Of a stretch of 34,954 nucleotides of DNA, positions 1-8,889 are shown in pieces (the stretch's first letter is position 1; each line of letters opens with the position of its first letter). A model generated the notes under the pieces. It ran no database searches, had not been told where the DNA came from, and was given only the letters and a program-made list of their open reading frames with translations. The DNA is from Thiorhodococcus sp. (lineage in GTDB: Bacteria; Pseudomonadota; Gammaproteobacteria; Chromatiales; Chromatiaceae): assembly GCA_029257385.1 (NCBI GenBank), contig JARIBS010000142.1:1-34954 (forward strand), given 5' to 3'. A program made the translations under genes and the position numbers.

Positions 1-665
1 CCACGCCGAAGACAGCCATCGTGCTACTCGCCTGTCTCACGGCCTCGTTTGGGGTCCAGGCCGCCGACAACATGATCACCAAGACGCTCACTAGCGTCGA
101 TGTCGTCCACGACGGTCAACCCGTCACCATCCAGCGCGGTCATGATCGCGATGCCAAGCTGCCCGAAGCCTTTCAGAAGACCGAGCGCGGCTGCCCACCC
201 TTTTGCGTTCAGCCCATGGTTGTCGTGGCGGGCGTCGAGACCGTGGGCGAGCTGGAGGTGCTTGGCTACTTAGAGCGTATCGCCAAAGGCGAGAAAGATA
301 TTCTGGTCATCGATTCACGCACGCCGGACTGGATCATGCGTGGCACCATCCCCGGATCGGTCAACATCCCCTGGAACAAGATCAACCGCGATACCGCCGG
401 AACCTTCGAGACGCCCGCTGAGGCCGACAGCTTCCATCACATTCTGCAAGATGAGTTCGGCGTCGATCGCAAGCCGGACGGCGCGGGCTGGGACTTCAGC
501 CAGGCCAGGACACTGGTGCTCTTCTGCAACGGCATCTGGTGTCCGCAGTCCACCATCAACATTCAAACCCTGGTGAATATCGGCTATCCGCTACACAAGC
601 TCAAGTGGTACCGCGGGGGCATGCAGGACTGGGTTAGCGTGGGCCTGACGACCGTAACGCCCTGA
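1..665 (+). CDS. Rhodanese-like domain protein, exported (5' end outside window)
   Basis: The frame is open from the first bases of the window. A GTG at 21 could start it, but residues before and after it (TPKTAIVLLACLTASFGVQA) read as the hydrophobic core of a signal peptide ending in a VQA cleavage site, so the true start probably lies upstream of the window. The mature part is a single rhodanese domain: the segment beginning DILVIDSR, then GSVNIPW, then the active-site loop region FCNGIWCPQS, ending with a WYRGGMQDW motif typical of rhodanese C-termini. The Cys in the FC pair is the likely persulfide-carrying residue, and a second Cys sits five residues later. A periplasmic sulfurtransferase or sulfur-carrier role is inferred. 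The partner genes upstream are not visible. A hairpin with TTCTCGG/CCGAGAA arms (694-700 and 716-722) follows the stop. Confidence 0.85.
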   Translation, partial: TPKTAIVLLACLTASFGVQAADNMITKTLTSVDVVHDGQPVTIQRGHDRDAKLPEAFQKTERGCPPFCVQPMVVVAGVETVGELEVLGYLERIAKGEKDILVIDSRTPDWIMRGTIPGSVNIPWNKINRDTAGTFETPAEADSFHHILQDEFGVDRKPDGAGWDFSQARTLVLFCNGIWCPQSTINIQTLVNIGYPLHKLKWYRGGMQDWVSVGLTTVTP

Positions 666-743
666 ATGAGGTAGAGTCTTGTCTGGCCGTCGTTTCTCGG
701 ATGCATACCTTTTCACCGAGAAGCACTGTAAAATGCACTGATT

Positions 744-828
744 GCGTGGGTGGCGGAACTGGTAGACGCGCTGGATTTAGGTTCCAGTGGAGTAATCCGT
801 GGGGGTTCGACTCCCCCCTCGCGCACCA
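744..828 (+). tRNA. tRNA-Leu(UAG)
   Basis: A full cloverleaf can be folded by eye. The acceptor stem pairs 744-750 with 818-824 (two G-U pairs), with discriminator A825 and an encoded CCA at 826-828. The anticodon stem CTGGA/TCCAG (771-775, 783-787) closes a seven-base loop with anticodon TAG at 778-780, which reads the Leu codon CUA. The variable arm (788-800, GGA...TCC) is long, as expected for class II tRNA-Leu. The T arm is GGGGG-TTCGACT-CCCCC (801-817). A TAAAAT box at 729-734 may be its -10 element. The possible -35 (TACCTT, 706-711) is poor. A small hairpin, TCGGTG/CACCGA (839-856), follows without a T run. Confidence 0.97.
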
Positions 829-911
829 AACGATCTTCTCGGTGCCTCGTCACCGACCATAAAAGTCAGCGACTACAAGCCTCGACAATCCCTCCAGGAG
901 ACTACGCACAG

Positions 912-1337
912 ATGGCCTCGACCACAGGCCCCCGCCACCCCAGAACCGGTAAGCCCATCGACACCCACAAGCTCGACCAGGTCGTTGCCACGGCGCGCAA
1001 GGCCAGCGACGAGCGCGCCGGCGGCTACCGCGACCAGGCACTCAAGCTCTATCCCTGGGTGTGCGGACGCTGCGCGCGCGGCTTCACGCGAGAGAATCTG
1101 CGCGAGCTGACGGTTCACCATAAGGACATGAACCATGACAACAATCCCACCGATGGCAGCAACTGGGAGTTGCTGTGCGTCTATTGCCACGACAACGAGC
1201 ACCAGAAGTACGAAGAACACCTCGCCGCACTCGCCGGCGGTCAGCGGCGCGGCCAGGGCGGCACAGAAAGCGCCACGGCCAACCAGACCACCCACAACCC
1301 CTTCGAGGGTCTCGCGGAGCTGCTAAAGAAGCCGTGA
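912..1337 (+). CDS. yajD: YajD-family HNH nuclease-like protein
   Basis: A 141-residue protein. The frame stays open back through the tRNA gene, but ATG 912 is chosen because AGGAG lies at 896-900 and the frame upstream of it crosses tRNA-Leu. The centre holds GGYRDQALKLYPWVCGRC, then LRELTVHHKDMNH and GSNWELLCVYCHDNEH. This matches the E. coli YajD pattern: two CxxC zinc-binding pairs around an HNH fold with a histidine-rich catalytic strand. The C-terminus ends in NPFEGLAELLKK, also as in YajD. YajD has no firmly established role, so nuclease activity is inferred from the fold. The N-terminal ~35 residues before GGYR are longer than in E. coli. It sits between tRNA-Leu and rlmL and is separated from rlmL by about 100 bases. 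Confidence 0.9.
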   Translation: MASTTGPRHPRTGKPIDTHKLDQVVATARKASDERAGGYRDQALKLYPWVCGRCARGFTRENLRELTVHHKDMNHDNNPTDGSNWELLCVYCHDNEHQKYEEHLAALAGGQRRGQGGTESATANQTTHNPFEGLAELLKKP

Positions 1338-1440
1338 TCCATCGCCAGCGCGCGTGTGCAGAAGCGCTACGCGCCGTCTCGCACGACACCTCGCTGAGCA
1401 CGTCCCGCACCAGCGCCCTCCCGGAGCCTCCAAGAGCTGT

Positions 1441-3603
1441 ATGTCCGAGCACATTTTTTTCGCGTCTGCCCCGAAGCACATGGGCAGTCTGCTCGCCGAG
1501 GAACTCATCCGGCTCGGCATGGCGGACGCCACCGAGGCACGCGGAGGCGCCCGCTTCACCGGCAGCCTCGAGGATGGCTACCGAGCCTGTCTCTGGTCGC
1601 GTCTGGCCAACCGCATTCTGTTACCGATCGCCCAGCACCCCGCCAGCGGTCCCGAGGAGCTTTACACGCTTGCCCGAGAAGTCCAATGGGAAGAGCACCT
1701 GACGCCTGAGCGAACCTTCGCCATCCAGTTCGACGGCACGCTCGCCGGGATCGACAATCGACAGTTCGCCGCACTCAAGGTCAAGGACGCTATCGCCGAT
1801 CGCTTCAACAGCCGACTCGGGCGACGGCCCAGCGTCGATCTCGTGTCGCCTGACGTGCGCATTCATGTCTACGGCTATCAAAACACGGTCGGCATCAGTC
1901 TCGATCTCTCGGGCAATTCACTCCATCAGCGTGGTTATCGCGATCAAGGCTCGGCGGCGCCGCTGAAGGAAAACCTCGCCGCAGCCCTGCTGATGCGCGC
2001 GGGCTGGCCCGAGATCGCCGCCGAGGGCGGCGCCCTGCTCGATCCGATGTGCGGCTCTGGAACGCTGGTGATCGAAGGCGCACTGATCGCCGCAGATATT
2101 GCCCCCGGTTTGCTGCGTGATCGGTTCGGCTTCCATGGCTGGCTGCAGCACGACGCGCAGGCCTGGCAACGCCTGCTCGGCGAGGCGCGCATCCGCCGCG
2201 ACGCGGGTATCAAGCGCCTGGGCGCATTGCGCGGATACGACGTCGATCCCAACGCCGTGCGTATCTCGCTGCATCATCTCGAGCGTGCCGGACTCAGGGG
2301 GCTTGCCCACTTCGAGCGGCGCGAGCTGGCCGAGTGCCACCCTGGTCGCAACGAGGACGAGGGTCTGGTCATCATCAATCCACCGTATGGCGAGCGGCTC
2401 GGTGCGCCGGAGGACATGCCACTGCTCTATGCCCGTATCGGCGCCGTGCTCAAGGAGCGCTTTCTCGGCTGGCGCGCGGGCGTGTTCACCGCCGATGCGG
2501 AACTGGGCAAAAACATGGGTCTGCGCGCGGTGCGCATGCATACGCTCTACAACGGACCGATTGAGTGTCGGCTGCTGAGTTTCCAGATTGAACCGCGCTT
2601 CTTCGTCTCCGATCATCCACGCCCGCTGCCGCCGGAGGCGCGCAGCGAGGGCGCCCTCATGCTCGCCAACCGGCTGGTCAAAAATCTGAAGGCGCTCAGA
2701 AAATGGCAGCGCGACGAGCAGATCAGTTGTCTGCGCGTCTATGATGCCGATCTGCCGGAATACGCCCTGGCGATCGACGTCTACGAGGGCGAGCGGCGCT
2801 GGGTGCATGTTCAGGAATATGCCGCCCCGCCCAGTGTCGACCCAAAACGCGCCCGCCACCGCCTGCGCGAAGCCCTGGGGCTGATCCCCGAGGTGTTTGA
2901 AGTGCCCGGCGAGCAGGTGTTTCTGAAAGTTCGTCGTCCGCAGAAGGGACGCAATCAGTACGAGCGAATGGCCGAGAAGCGCAACTTCCACCAGGTGGAA
3001 GAGTACGGTCATCGTTTTCTGGTCAACTTCGAGGACTATCTCGATACCGGCCTGTTTCTCGACCATCGCGACATTCGCCGTTTGATCGGCACGCTGGCTA
3101 CCGACAAGCGGTTTCTCAATCTGTTCGGCTACACGGCAAGCGCGAGCGTCTACGCGGCCAAGGCGGGCGCCGCATCGACCACCACGGTGGATATGTCACG
3201 CACTTATCTCGATTGGGCGGCCAGCAACTTCTCACTCAACGCTATCACCGGGCCACAGCACGAGCTGATTCAGGCCGACTGTGTACGCTGGATCGAGATG
3301 ATGAGCAGCAGCCGACGCTACGACCTCATCTTGCTCGATCCGCCGAGTTTCTCGACCTCCAAACGGATGTATGGCACGCTCGATATCCAACGCGATCACG
3401 TGGCGCTTATTGAATCGACGATGCGGCTGCTCGATCCCAACGGAATATTGATCTTCTCAAACAATCTGCGACGCTTCCGTATCGACAAAGAGGGCCTTTC
3501 AGCGCTCAACGTTGTTGATATTGGACCGGAAACGCTGCCGCGTGATTTCTCACGCAACCCGCGTATCCACAACTGCTGGATGATCCGTCATCGCCACCAA
3601 TGA
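1441..3603 (+). CDS. rlmL: 23S rRNA m2G2445 / m7G2069 methyltransferase RlmKL
   Basis: A 720-residue fused enzyme, close to the ~700 residues of E. coli RlmL (RlmKL). The start at ATG 1441 gives SEHIFFASAPKHMGSLLAEE, matching the family N-terminus. An in-frame GTG at 1354 would only add a low-complexity leader. Domains in order: N-terminal THUMP-type RNA-binding region (about residues 1-160); RlmL methyltransferase with SAM motif DPMCGSG (201-207) and catalytic NPPYGERLG (from 313); then the RlmK methyltransferase with NLFGYTASASVYAAKAG, TTTVDMSRTYLDWA and DPPSFSTSKRM (from 633). The known role is modification of the large-subunit peptidyl-transferase neighbourhood during ribosome assembly. 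The stop is only 9 bases before ccmA, so read-through transcription into the ccm operon is likely. Confidence 0.97.
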   Translation: MSEHIFFASAPKHMGSLLAEELIRLGMADATEARGGARFTGSLEDGYRACLWSRLANRILLPIAQHPASGPEELYTLAREVQWEEHLTPERTFAIQFDGTLAGIDNRQFAALKVKDAIADRFNSRLGRRPSVDLVSPDVRIHVYGYQNTVGISLDLSGNSLHQRGYRDQGSAAPLKENLAAALLMRAGWPEIAAEGGALLDPMCGSGTLVIEGALIAADIAPGLLRDRFGFHGWLQHDAQAWQRLLGEARIRRDAGIKRLGALRGYDVDPNAVRISLHHLERAGLRGLAHFERRELAECHPGRNEDEGLVIINPPYGERLGAPEDMPLLYARIGAVLKERFLGWRAGVFTADAELGKNMGLRAVRMHTLYNGPIECRLLSFQIEPRFFVSDHPRPLPPEARSEGALMLANRLVKNLKALRKWQRDEQISCLRVYDADLPEYALAIDVYEGERRWVHVQEYAAPPSVDPKRARHRLREALGLIPEVFEVPGEQVFLKVRRPQKGRNQYERMAEKRNFHQVEEYGHRFLVNFEDYLDTGLFLDHRDIRRLIGTLATDKRFLNLFGYTASASVYAAKAGAASTTTVDMSRTYLDWAASNFSLNAITGPQHELIQADCVRWIEMMSSSRRYDLILLDPPSFSTSKRMYGTLDIQRDHVALIESTMRLLDPNGILIFSNNLRRFRIDKEGLSALNVVDIGPETLPRDFSRNPRIHNCWMIRHRHQ

Positions 3604-3612
3604 GCGCTTATC

Positions 3613-4230
3613 ATGCTTGAAGTCGCTCAATTGCAATGTCGCCGCGGCGATCGACGCCTGTTCACGAACCTCAACTTCAGACTCGACGCGGGCACACTCC
3701 TGCATGTGCGTGGGCGCAACGGCAGCGGCAAAACGACCCTGCTGCGCAGTCTCTGCGGACTCTTCACGCCTGAGGCCGGTGAGATTCGCTGGCGGGGTGA
3801 GTCCATCCGCGAACTGGGCGATGAATACCGCCGCGATCTGCTCTATTTCGGCCACCTCAACGGCATTAAGAGCGAGCTGACGGGCATCGAGAATCTTGCC
3901 ATCGCGGCCACGCTCGACGGCGACCGCGTCGACGAGACCGCGATCTGGGATGCACTCGCGCGGATCGGTCTCGAGGGGTTCGAGGATCTGCCAACCCGGA
4001 TGCTCTCCCAGGGCCAGAAGAAGCGAGTCGCGCTGGCCAGACTGGTTCTCAGCAAGGCCCGGCTGTGGGTGCTCGATGAGCCTTTCACGGCACTGGATGT
4101 CGACGCCGTCGCCCTCCTGCAGGGTCTGATCGCCGAACATGTAGATGGCGGCGGGATGGCGGTTTTGACCACGCACCAGGAAGTGCCCCTGACCTCCGGT
4201 CAGGTCGCGCGACTGGACTTGGGGAACTGA
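3613..4230 (+). CDS. ccmA: Heme exporter ABC ATPase CcmA
   Basis: A 205-residue ABC ATPase of CcmA size. Walker A GRNGSGKTT is at residues 34-42, the ABC signature LSQGQKKRVALARL begins at 131, Walker B LWVLDEP is at 151-157, and the switch His is in TTHQE (His188). CcmA and CcmB form the ABC module that, with CcmC and CcmD, releases holo-CcmE (heme-CcmE) for cytochrome c maturation at the inner membrane. It is the first of nine ccm genes in the same order and orientation. No clear Shine-Dalgarno sequence is seen before ATG 3613, which may mean translation is coupled to rlmL just upstream. Confidence 0.97.
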   Translation: MLEVAQLQCRRGDRRLFTNLNFRLDAGTLLHVRGRNGSGKTTLLRSLCGLFTPEAGEIRWRGESIRELGDEYRRDLLYFGHLNGIKSELTGIENLAIAATLDGDRVDETAIWDALARIGLEGFEDLPTRMLSQGQKKRVALARLVLSKARLWVLDEPFTALDVDAVALLQGLIAEHVDGGGMAVLTTHQEVPLTSGQVARLDLGN

Positions 4231-4236
4231 GACGGC

Positions 4237-4908
4237 ATGTTGCGAGTCTTCTGGTGCATCCTGACACGCGATCTGACGCTGGCCATGCGCCGACGCACGG
4301 ATATTCTGACAACACTCTTTTTCTTTGTGATCGTGGTGAGCCTCTTTCCGCTCGGCGTCGGCACCGAGCGCAGCGTGCTGGCGATGCTCGGACCTGGTGT
4401 CGTCTGGGTCGCCGCCCTGCTCGCCTCCATGCTGGCGCTTGAGCGGCTGTTCGCCGCCGACTACGAGGACGGCACCCTTGAGCAGATGTTGCTCACGGCC
4501 CAACCCCTGTCGCTGCTGGTGTTGGCAAAGGTCATGGCGCATTGGATCCTGACCGGGCTGCCGCTGGTGCTGATCGCACCGCTGGTCGGCATGCAGTACC
4601 ATTTGTCGGAGACGGCGATCGGCATCATGATGCTCTCGCTGTTGCTCGGCACACCGGTGTTGAGTTTGGTCGGGGCCATCGGGGCGGCGCTCACACTGGG
4701 GTTGCGCGGCGGGGGGATCCTGTTGTCGCTGCTGATCCTACCGCTCTATATTCCGGTGCTCGTCTATGGTGCGGGGGCGGTACAGGTCAGCGCCATCGAT
4801 CTCGCGGACACGCAGCCCTACCTCGCCCTGCTGGGGGCCTTTTTGGTCGCGGCGCTGGTGTTTGCCCCGGTGGCCTCGTCGGCCGCGCTGCGGATCTCGC
4901 TCGAATGA
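4237..4908 (+). CDS. ccmB: Heme exporter membrane permease CcmB
   Basis: A 223-residue polytopic membrane protein starting 6 bases after the ccmA stop. The N-terminus LRVFWCILTRDLTLAMRRR and the internal segment ALERLFAADYEDGTLEQML are characteristic of CcmB. About six hydrophobic helices follow (for example FFFVIVVSLFPLGVG, LILPLYIPVLVYGAGAV and the C-terminal LLGAFLVAALVFAPVASSAA). It is the transmembrane partner of CcmA in the CcmABCD complex. Length and motif order are normal for the family. Confidence 0.96.
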   Translation: MLRVFWCILTRDLTLAMRRRTDILTTLFFFVIVVSLFPLGVGTERSVLAMLGPGVVWVAALLASMLALERLFAADYEDGTLEQMLLTAQPLSLLVLAKVMAHWILTGLPLVLIAPLVGMQYHLSETAIGIMMLSLLLGTPVLSLVGAIGAALTLGLRGGGILLSLLILPLYIPVLVYGAGAVQVSAIDLADTQPYLALLGAFLVAALVFAPVASSAALRISLE

Positions 4909-4948
4909 CCGGATACATACCAATCTTACTACGGCTGCATTCACGCTC

Positions 4949-5707
4949 ATGGCTCTGAACTGGTTCAAATTCGCTTCACCGACCGCCTTTTATCCTATTG
5001 CGGGTCGTCTGGTGCCGCTGTTTTGGGCGCTGACCCTCGTCCTGCTCGTCCTCGGGCTGTATTGGGGATTTTTTGAGACAGCCGACCGGCTCGGCGGTAC
5101 CAATGCGCAGAAGGAGTATTATCGCATCATCTTCATCCATGTCCCGGCGGCCTGGATGTCGATGTGGCTCTATGTGGTGCTGGTCGGCTGGGCCGCCATC
5201 GGGCTGGTGTTCAATACCCGCCTGTCGTTCATGATGGCTAACGCGGTGGCGCCGACCGGGGCGATCTTCACCTTTCTCGCGCTCTGGACGGGCGCCCTCT
5301 GGGGTCGGCCGAGCTGGGGAACCTATTGGGACTGGGACCCACGGCTTACCTCAGAGTTGGCGCTGTTCTTTCTATATATCGGCTACATTGCGCTGCATTC
5401 GGCGATCGATGAGACACGCCGCGCCGATCGCGCCTCGGCGCTGCTGGCGATCGTCGGTTTGATCATGGTCCCGGTCATTTTTTGGTCGATCAACTGCCCG
5501 GACCCCAACCAGTGCGCGGCGCTGCACCAACGCTCCGACCTGACCCGGATCGACGGCAATATCCTGTTCGCGATGCTGACCATGACTTTGGCGTTCTGGA
5601 TGTATTCCTTTGCTGCCACCTTCATGCGGCTGCGTAGCATCATCCTGACACGCGAAGCCGATAGCGTCTGGGTTCGGGATATCTTGACCAAGGAGAACCG
5701 GACATGA
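4949..5707 (+). CDS. ccmC: Heme handling protein CcmC
   Basis: A 252-residue inner-membrane protein that loads heme onto CcmE. ATG 4949 is chosen because the frame upstream of it overlaps ccmB and has no family similarity. MALNWFKFASP is a normal CcmC start. The tryptophan-rich WWD motif GRPSWGTYWDWDP lies at 119-131, with the two periplasmic axial histidine candidates at His64 (FIHVPAAW) and His193 (ALHQRS). Unusually, the periplasmic stretch before His193 reads FWSINCPDPNQCAALHQ. This is longer than the short WWNTLHQ-type segment of the E. coli protein and has two cysteines (183 and 189). The stop overlaps the ccmD start (ATGA). Confidence 0.95.
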   Translation: MALNWFKFASPTAFYPIAGRLVPLFWALTLVLLVLGLYWGFFETADRLGGTNAQKEYYRIIFIHVPAAWMSMWLYVVLVGWAAIGLVFNTRLSFMMANAVAPTGAIFTFLALWTGALWGRPSWGTYWDWDPRLTSELALFFLYIGYIALHSAIDETRRADRASALLAIVGLIMVPVIFWSINCPDPNQCAALHQRSDLTRIDGNILFAMLTMTLAFWMYSFAATFMRLRSIILTREADSVWVRDILTKENRT

Positions 5708-5889
5708 GCGATTTCTTCTCACAAGGTGGCTATGCCTTCTTCGTCTGGGGCGCTTACGGCATGGTTGCGCTCCTACTGGTGATCGAAATTCTGCAACTTC
5801 GCGCGCAGCGTCGAACCATTTTGGCTCGGCTGGGTCGATTGAACCGAATACGCGAGACCCGCCCCAATGACCTCGGAGCGAAAGACTGA
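5704..5889 (+). CDS. ccmD: Heme exporter small subunit CcmD
   Basis: A 61-residue protein with one transmembrane helix (AFFVWGAYGMVALLLVIEIL, about residues 11-30) followed by a basic cytoplasmic tail (RAQRRTILARLGRLNRIR). This is the standard CcmD pattern. CcmD stabilises the CcmABC complex and is needed for release of holo-CcmE. ATG 5704 overlaps the ccmC stop and its own stop overlaps ccmE by one base, so translation is coupled on both sides. Confidence 0.93.
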   Translation: MSDFFSQGGYAFFVWGAYGMVALLLVIEILQLRAQRRTILARLGRLNRIRETRPNDLGAKD

Positions 5890-6353
5890 TGAAAGCACGA
5901 CAGAAACGACTGGCCTTCGTCGGCCTAGCGGTCCTCGGCGTGGCCGCCGCCTCGGCCCTTGCCCTGAACGCGCTCAAGAGCAATATCTCCTATTTTTTTA
6001 GCCCTTCCCAGGTCATGGCCAATGAGGCGCCGGCGGAGCATGTCTTTCGTCTCGGCGGACTGGTGACCGAGGGCACGATGCAGCGCCAGGAAGATGGCCT
6101 GACTGTGCACTTCGACGTGACCGACAACGCCGAGACGGTGAAGGTCGCCTATACCGGCATCCTCCCGGACCTCTTTAGCGAGGGCACCGGGATGGTGGCA
6201 AAGGGGCGTTTGGGTCCGAATGGGATCTTCTACGCCGACGAGGTACTGGCCAAGCACGATACCGAATATATGCCACCCGAGGTCGCCAGCACGCTCCAGA
6301 CGGCGCATGCCGAGGGCGTGGCCGGCTCTGGCACGAGCGGGGCGTCCAACTGA
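5889..6353 (+). CDS. ccmE: Periplasmic heme chaperone CcmE
   Basis: A 154-residue membrane-anchored heme chaperone. After a basic start (MKARQKR), an N-terminal anchor helix spans about residues 8-28, then an OB-fold beta domain with VFRLGGLVTEGTM, VHFDVTD and YTGILPDLFSEGTGMVAKG. The heme-binding histidine is His123 within the diagnostic VLAKHDTEYMPPE. It takes heme from CcmC and passes it to CcmF/CcmH. The stop shares a base with the ccmF start (TGATG). Confidence 0.97.
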   Translation: MKARQKRLAFVGLAVLGVAAASALALNALKSNISYFFSPSQVMANEAPAEHVFRLGGLVTEGTMQRQEDGLTVHFDVTDNAETVKVAYTGILPDLFSEGTGMVAKGRLGPNGIFYADEVLAKHDTEYMPPEVASTLQTAHAEGVAGSGTSGASN

Positions 6354-8338
6354 TGATCCCCGAACTCGGACAATTTGCACTCATTCTGGCCCTGGTCATC
6401 TCGATCACCCAGGCCGGTCTGCCACTCGTCGGCAGCATGACCGGCAACCGAACCTGGATGTCGATGGCGCGCCCGCTCGCATGGGGTCAGTTCACCCTCC
6501 TCGCCATCTCCTTCCTGTGTCTCATGCAGGCATTTTTGACCGATGACTTCTCGGTCACCTATGTCGCGACCAACTCCAACAGCCTGATGCCGACGATCTA
6601 CAAATTCTCGGCCATCTGGGGCGCGCACGAGGGTTCGCTGCTGCTGTGGGTGCTGATGCTGGCCGGTTGGGGTGCCGCGGTCGCCTCGCTCAGCCGCAAC
6701 CTGCCGCTGCCCATGATCGCCCGCGTGTTGTCGGTGCAGGGCATGATCGCGATCGGCTTTCTGCTGTTTACGGTGCTGACCTCCAATCCCTTCGATCGCA
6801 TCTTTCCCGCACCGCTCGAAGGGCGCGACCTCAACCCGCTGCTCCAAGACTTCGGGTTGGCCATCCATCCGCCCATGCTCTACATGGGCTATGTCGGTTT
6901 CTCGGTGGCCTTCTCCTTCGCCATCGCCGCCCTCATCGGCGGCAAGCTCGATTCGGCCTGGGCGCGCTGGTCGCGGCCTTGGACCACTGGCGCCTGGGTG
7001 TTTCTGACAATCGGCATCGCGCTCGGCTCCTGGTGGGCTTACTACGAGCTGGGCTGGGGCGGCTGGTGGTTCTGGGATCCGGTGGAGAACGCCTCCTTCA
7101 TGCCCTGGCTGGTCGGGACCGCACTCATCCATTCGCTCGCGGTCACCGAAAAACGCGCTGCTTTCAAAACCTGGACGGTGCTACTGGCCATCTCGGCTTT
7201 CTCGCTGTCACTGCTGGGAACCTTCCTGGTGCGCTCGGGTGTCCTGACCTCGGTTCACGCCTTTGCGACCGACCCGGCGCGTGGCAGTTTCATCCTGATC
7301 TTTCTGTGCATCGTCATCGGCGGCTCATTGGCGCTTTATGCCTGGCGGGCGCCGAGCATCTCGGGCGGCGGGCGCTTCGATCTGGTCTCGCGCGAGAGCT
7401 TCCTGCTGGTGAACAATCTGCTCTTCACCGCGCTGGCCGTGCTGGTGCTCTTCGGCACCCTGGCACCGCTGATCTACGAGGCCGCGGGTTGGGGCAAGAT
7501 CTCGGTCGGCTTCCCCTGGTTCAACAAGATGTTCATCGCCCTCTCGCCATTCCTTGTCCTGGCTGTGGGTATCGGGCCGCTGACCCACTGGAAGCACGAC
7601 GAACCGAAACGTCTGCTCCGTGCGCTCTGGCTGGCCATGGCGCTCGGTATACTGGTCTTTCTGGCCGCGTCTCTGCCGATCTTCTCAGAGGGCAACATGG
7701 CGGTCGGATTCGGGCTTGGGATGGCCGCCTGGTTGCTTGGCAGTCATCTGGTTAGTCTGTTCCAGCGGCTGAGACACCGGGGCGGACTCAAGGGACTAGG
7801 CGCTGACCTCGCCGGAAACAGCCGCAGCTACTACGGCATGTGGCTGGCCCACATGGGTCTGGCGGTGTTCATCGTCGGCGTCACGATGGTGTCGATCTAC
7901 GGGACCGAGACCGACGTGCGGATGTCGCCCGGCGCGGTGCATGAGGATTCCGGCTATCGCTTCCAGTTCAATGGCGTCACGGCCGTTCCCGGACCCAACT
8001 ATAATGCCTTCCGCGGGGACTTCGTCGTCTACCGAGACGAGCGCGAGGTCGCCCGGCTCTATCCCGAGAAGCGCAGCTATTTCTCGGGTGGCATGCCCAT
8101 GACGGAAGCCGCAATCGACGCCGGGCTGCTGCGCGATATCTATATCTCGCTCGGCGAGCCGGTCGGCAACCAGGGCGACTGGGCGCTGCGTGTCTACTAC
8201 AAGCCCTATGTTCGCTGGATCTGGCTCGGCTGCATCTTCATGAGCCTCGGCGGCACACTGGCACTGACCGACCGGCGCTATCGTAGCGCGCGGCGCGCGA
8301 CAGTCGCATCCAGCCCGAACGCAGCGGCGGCGGCCTGA
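6353..8338 (+). CDS. ccmF: Cytochrome c heme lyase subunit CcmF
   Basis: A 661-residue polytopic protein, normal length for CcmF. The WWD motif (GSWWAYYELGWGGWWFWDP, residues 225-243) is followed by VENASFMPW. A conserved IHPPMLYMGYVG segment contains His172. Many hydrophobic helices surround these, and a large periplasmic domain lies near the C-terminus (from about residue 510). CcmF, with CcmH and CcmI, attaches heme from CcmE to the CxxCH motifs of apocytochromes. Overlaps by a single base at both ends couple it to ccmE and ccmG. Confidence 0.98.
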   Translation: MIPELGQFALILALVISITQAGLPLVGSMTGNRTWMSMARPLAWGQFTLLAISFLCLMQAFLTDDFSVTYVATNSNSLMPTIYKFSAIWGAHEGSLLLWVLMLAGWGAAVASLSRNLPLPMIARVLSVQGMIAIGFLLFTVLTSNPFDRIFPAPLEGRDLNPLLQDFGLAIHPPMLYMGYVGFSVAFSFAIAALIGGKLDSAWARWSRPWTTGAWVFLTIGIALGSWWAYYELGWGGWWFWDPVENASFMPWLVGTALIHSLAVTEKRAAFKTWTVLLAISAFSLSLLGTFLVRSGVLTSVHAFATDPARGSFILIFLCIVIGGSLALYAWRAPSISGGGRFDLVSRESFLLVNNLLFTALAVLVLFGTLAPLIYEAAGWGKISVGFPWFNKMFIALSPFLVLAVGIGPLTHWKHDEPKRLLRALWLAMALGILVFLAASLPIFSEGNMAVGFGLGMAAWLLGSHLVSLFQRLRHRGGLKGLGADLAGNSRSYYGMWLAHMGLAVFIVGVTMVSIYGTETDVRMSPGAVHEDSGYRFQFNGVTAVPGPNYNAFRGDFVVYRDEREVARLYPEKRSYFSGGMPMTEAAIDAGLLRDIYISLGEPVGNQGDWALRVYYKPYVRWIWLGCIFMSLGGTLALTDRRYRSARRATVASSPNAAAAA

Positions 8339-8889
8339 TGGCGACGACATCCGCTTCGCGTGCATTGCTCCCGCTCGGCATCTTTCTGGCGCTGGTCGCC
8401 CTGCTCTTCTACGGGTTGCAACTGGATCCACGTAAGGTTCCCTCGCCGCTGATCGGTAAGCCGGCGCCGGATTTCACGCTCAAGTCCCTGAAGAACCCGA
8501 GCCAGACCCTGACCCAGGAGATCTTGCTCGGCAAGGTCTCACTGGTGAACGTCTGGGCGTCCTGGTGTCCGTCCTGTCGCCAAGAGCACGCTGAGCTGAT
8601 GCGCATCGCTGCGCGCAACACCAATCTTCAGGTGATCGGACTCAACTGGAAGGACACCCGCCCCGAGGCGTTACAGATGCTTCGGCAGTTCGGCGATCCC
8701 TATGTGGTGAGCATCTATGATCCAGACAACGACTCGGGGATCGACTGGGGCGTCTATGGCGCGCCCGAGACCTTCATCGTCGACGCTGAGGGGATCATTC
8801 GTCACAAACACGTCGGCCCCGTCGACGCCCAGGTGTGGGAAGAGAGGATCCGCCCCATCGTCGAGCAGTATCAGGCAACGAAATCATGA
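8338..8889 (+). CDS. ccmG: Thiol:disulfide oxidoreductase CcmG/DsbE
   Basis: A 183-residue membrane-anchored thioredoxin-fold protein. One N-terminal helix (about residues 8-27) is followed by the domain start IGKPAPDFTLKSL, the active site WASWCPSC with Cys77 and Cys80, and the family segment GVYGAPETFIVDAEG containing the cis-Pro region. It keeps apocytochrome (or CcmH) cysteines reduced in the periplasm before heme ligation. Its electrons normally come from a DsbD/CcdA protein, and a dsbD gene lies at 22.1 kb in this window. The stop overlaps ccmH (ATGA). Confidence 0.97.
   Translation: MATTSASRALLPLGIFLALVALLFYGLQLDPRKVPSPLIGKPAPDFTLKSLKNPSQTLTQEILLGKVSLVNVWASWCPSCRQEHAELMRIAARNTNLQVIGLNWKDTRPEALQMLRQFGDPYVVSIYDPDNDSGIDWGVYGAPETFIVDAEGIIRHKHVGPVDAQVWEERIRPIVEQYQATKS

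Noticed and set aside
750-911. In-frame upstream extension of the HNH protein beginning at 750
   Set aside because: It runs through the tRNA-Leu gene. The ribosome site at 896-900 and the YajD pattern support ATG 912.
1918-3066. Long open frame on the minus strand (382 codons)
   Set aside because: Antisense shadow of rlmL in a GC-rich genome, with no recognisable domain. The plus-strand protein is a full-length RlmKL.
3550-4602. Long minus-strand open frame (350 codons)
   Set aside because: Antisense to ccmA/ccmB, Gln/His-rich composition typical of shadow frames, no family resemblance.
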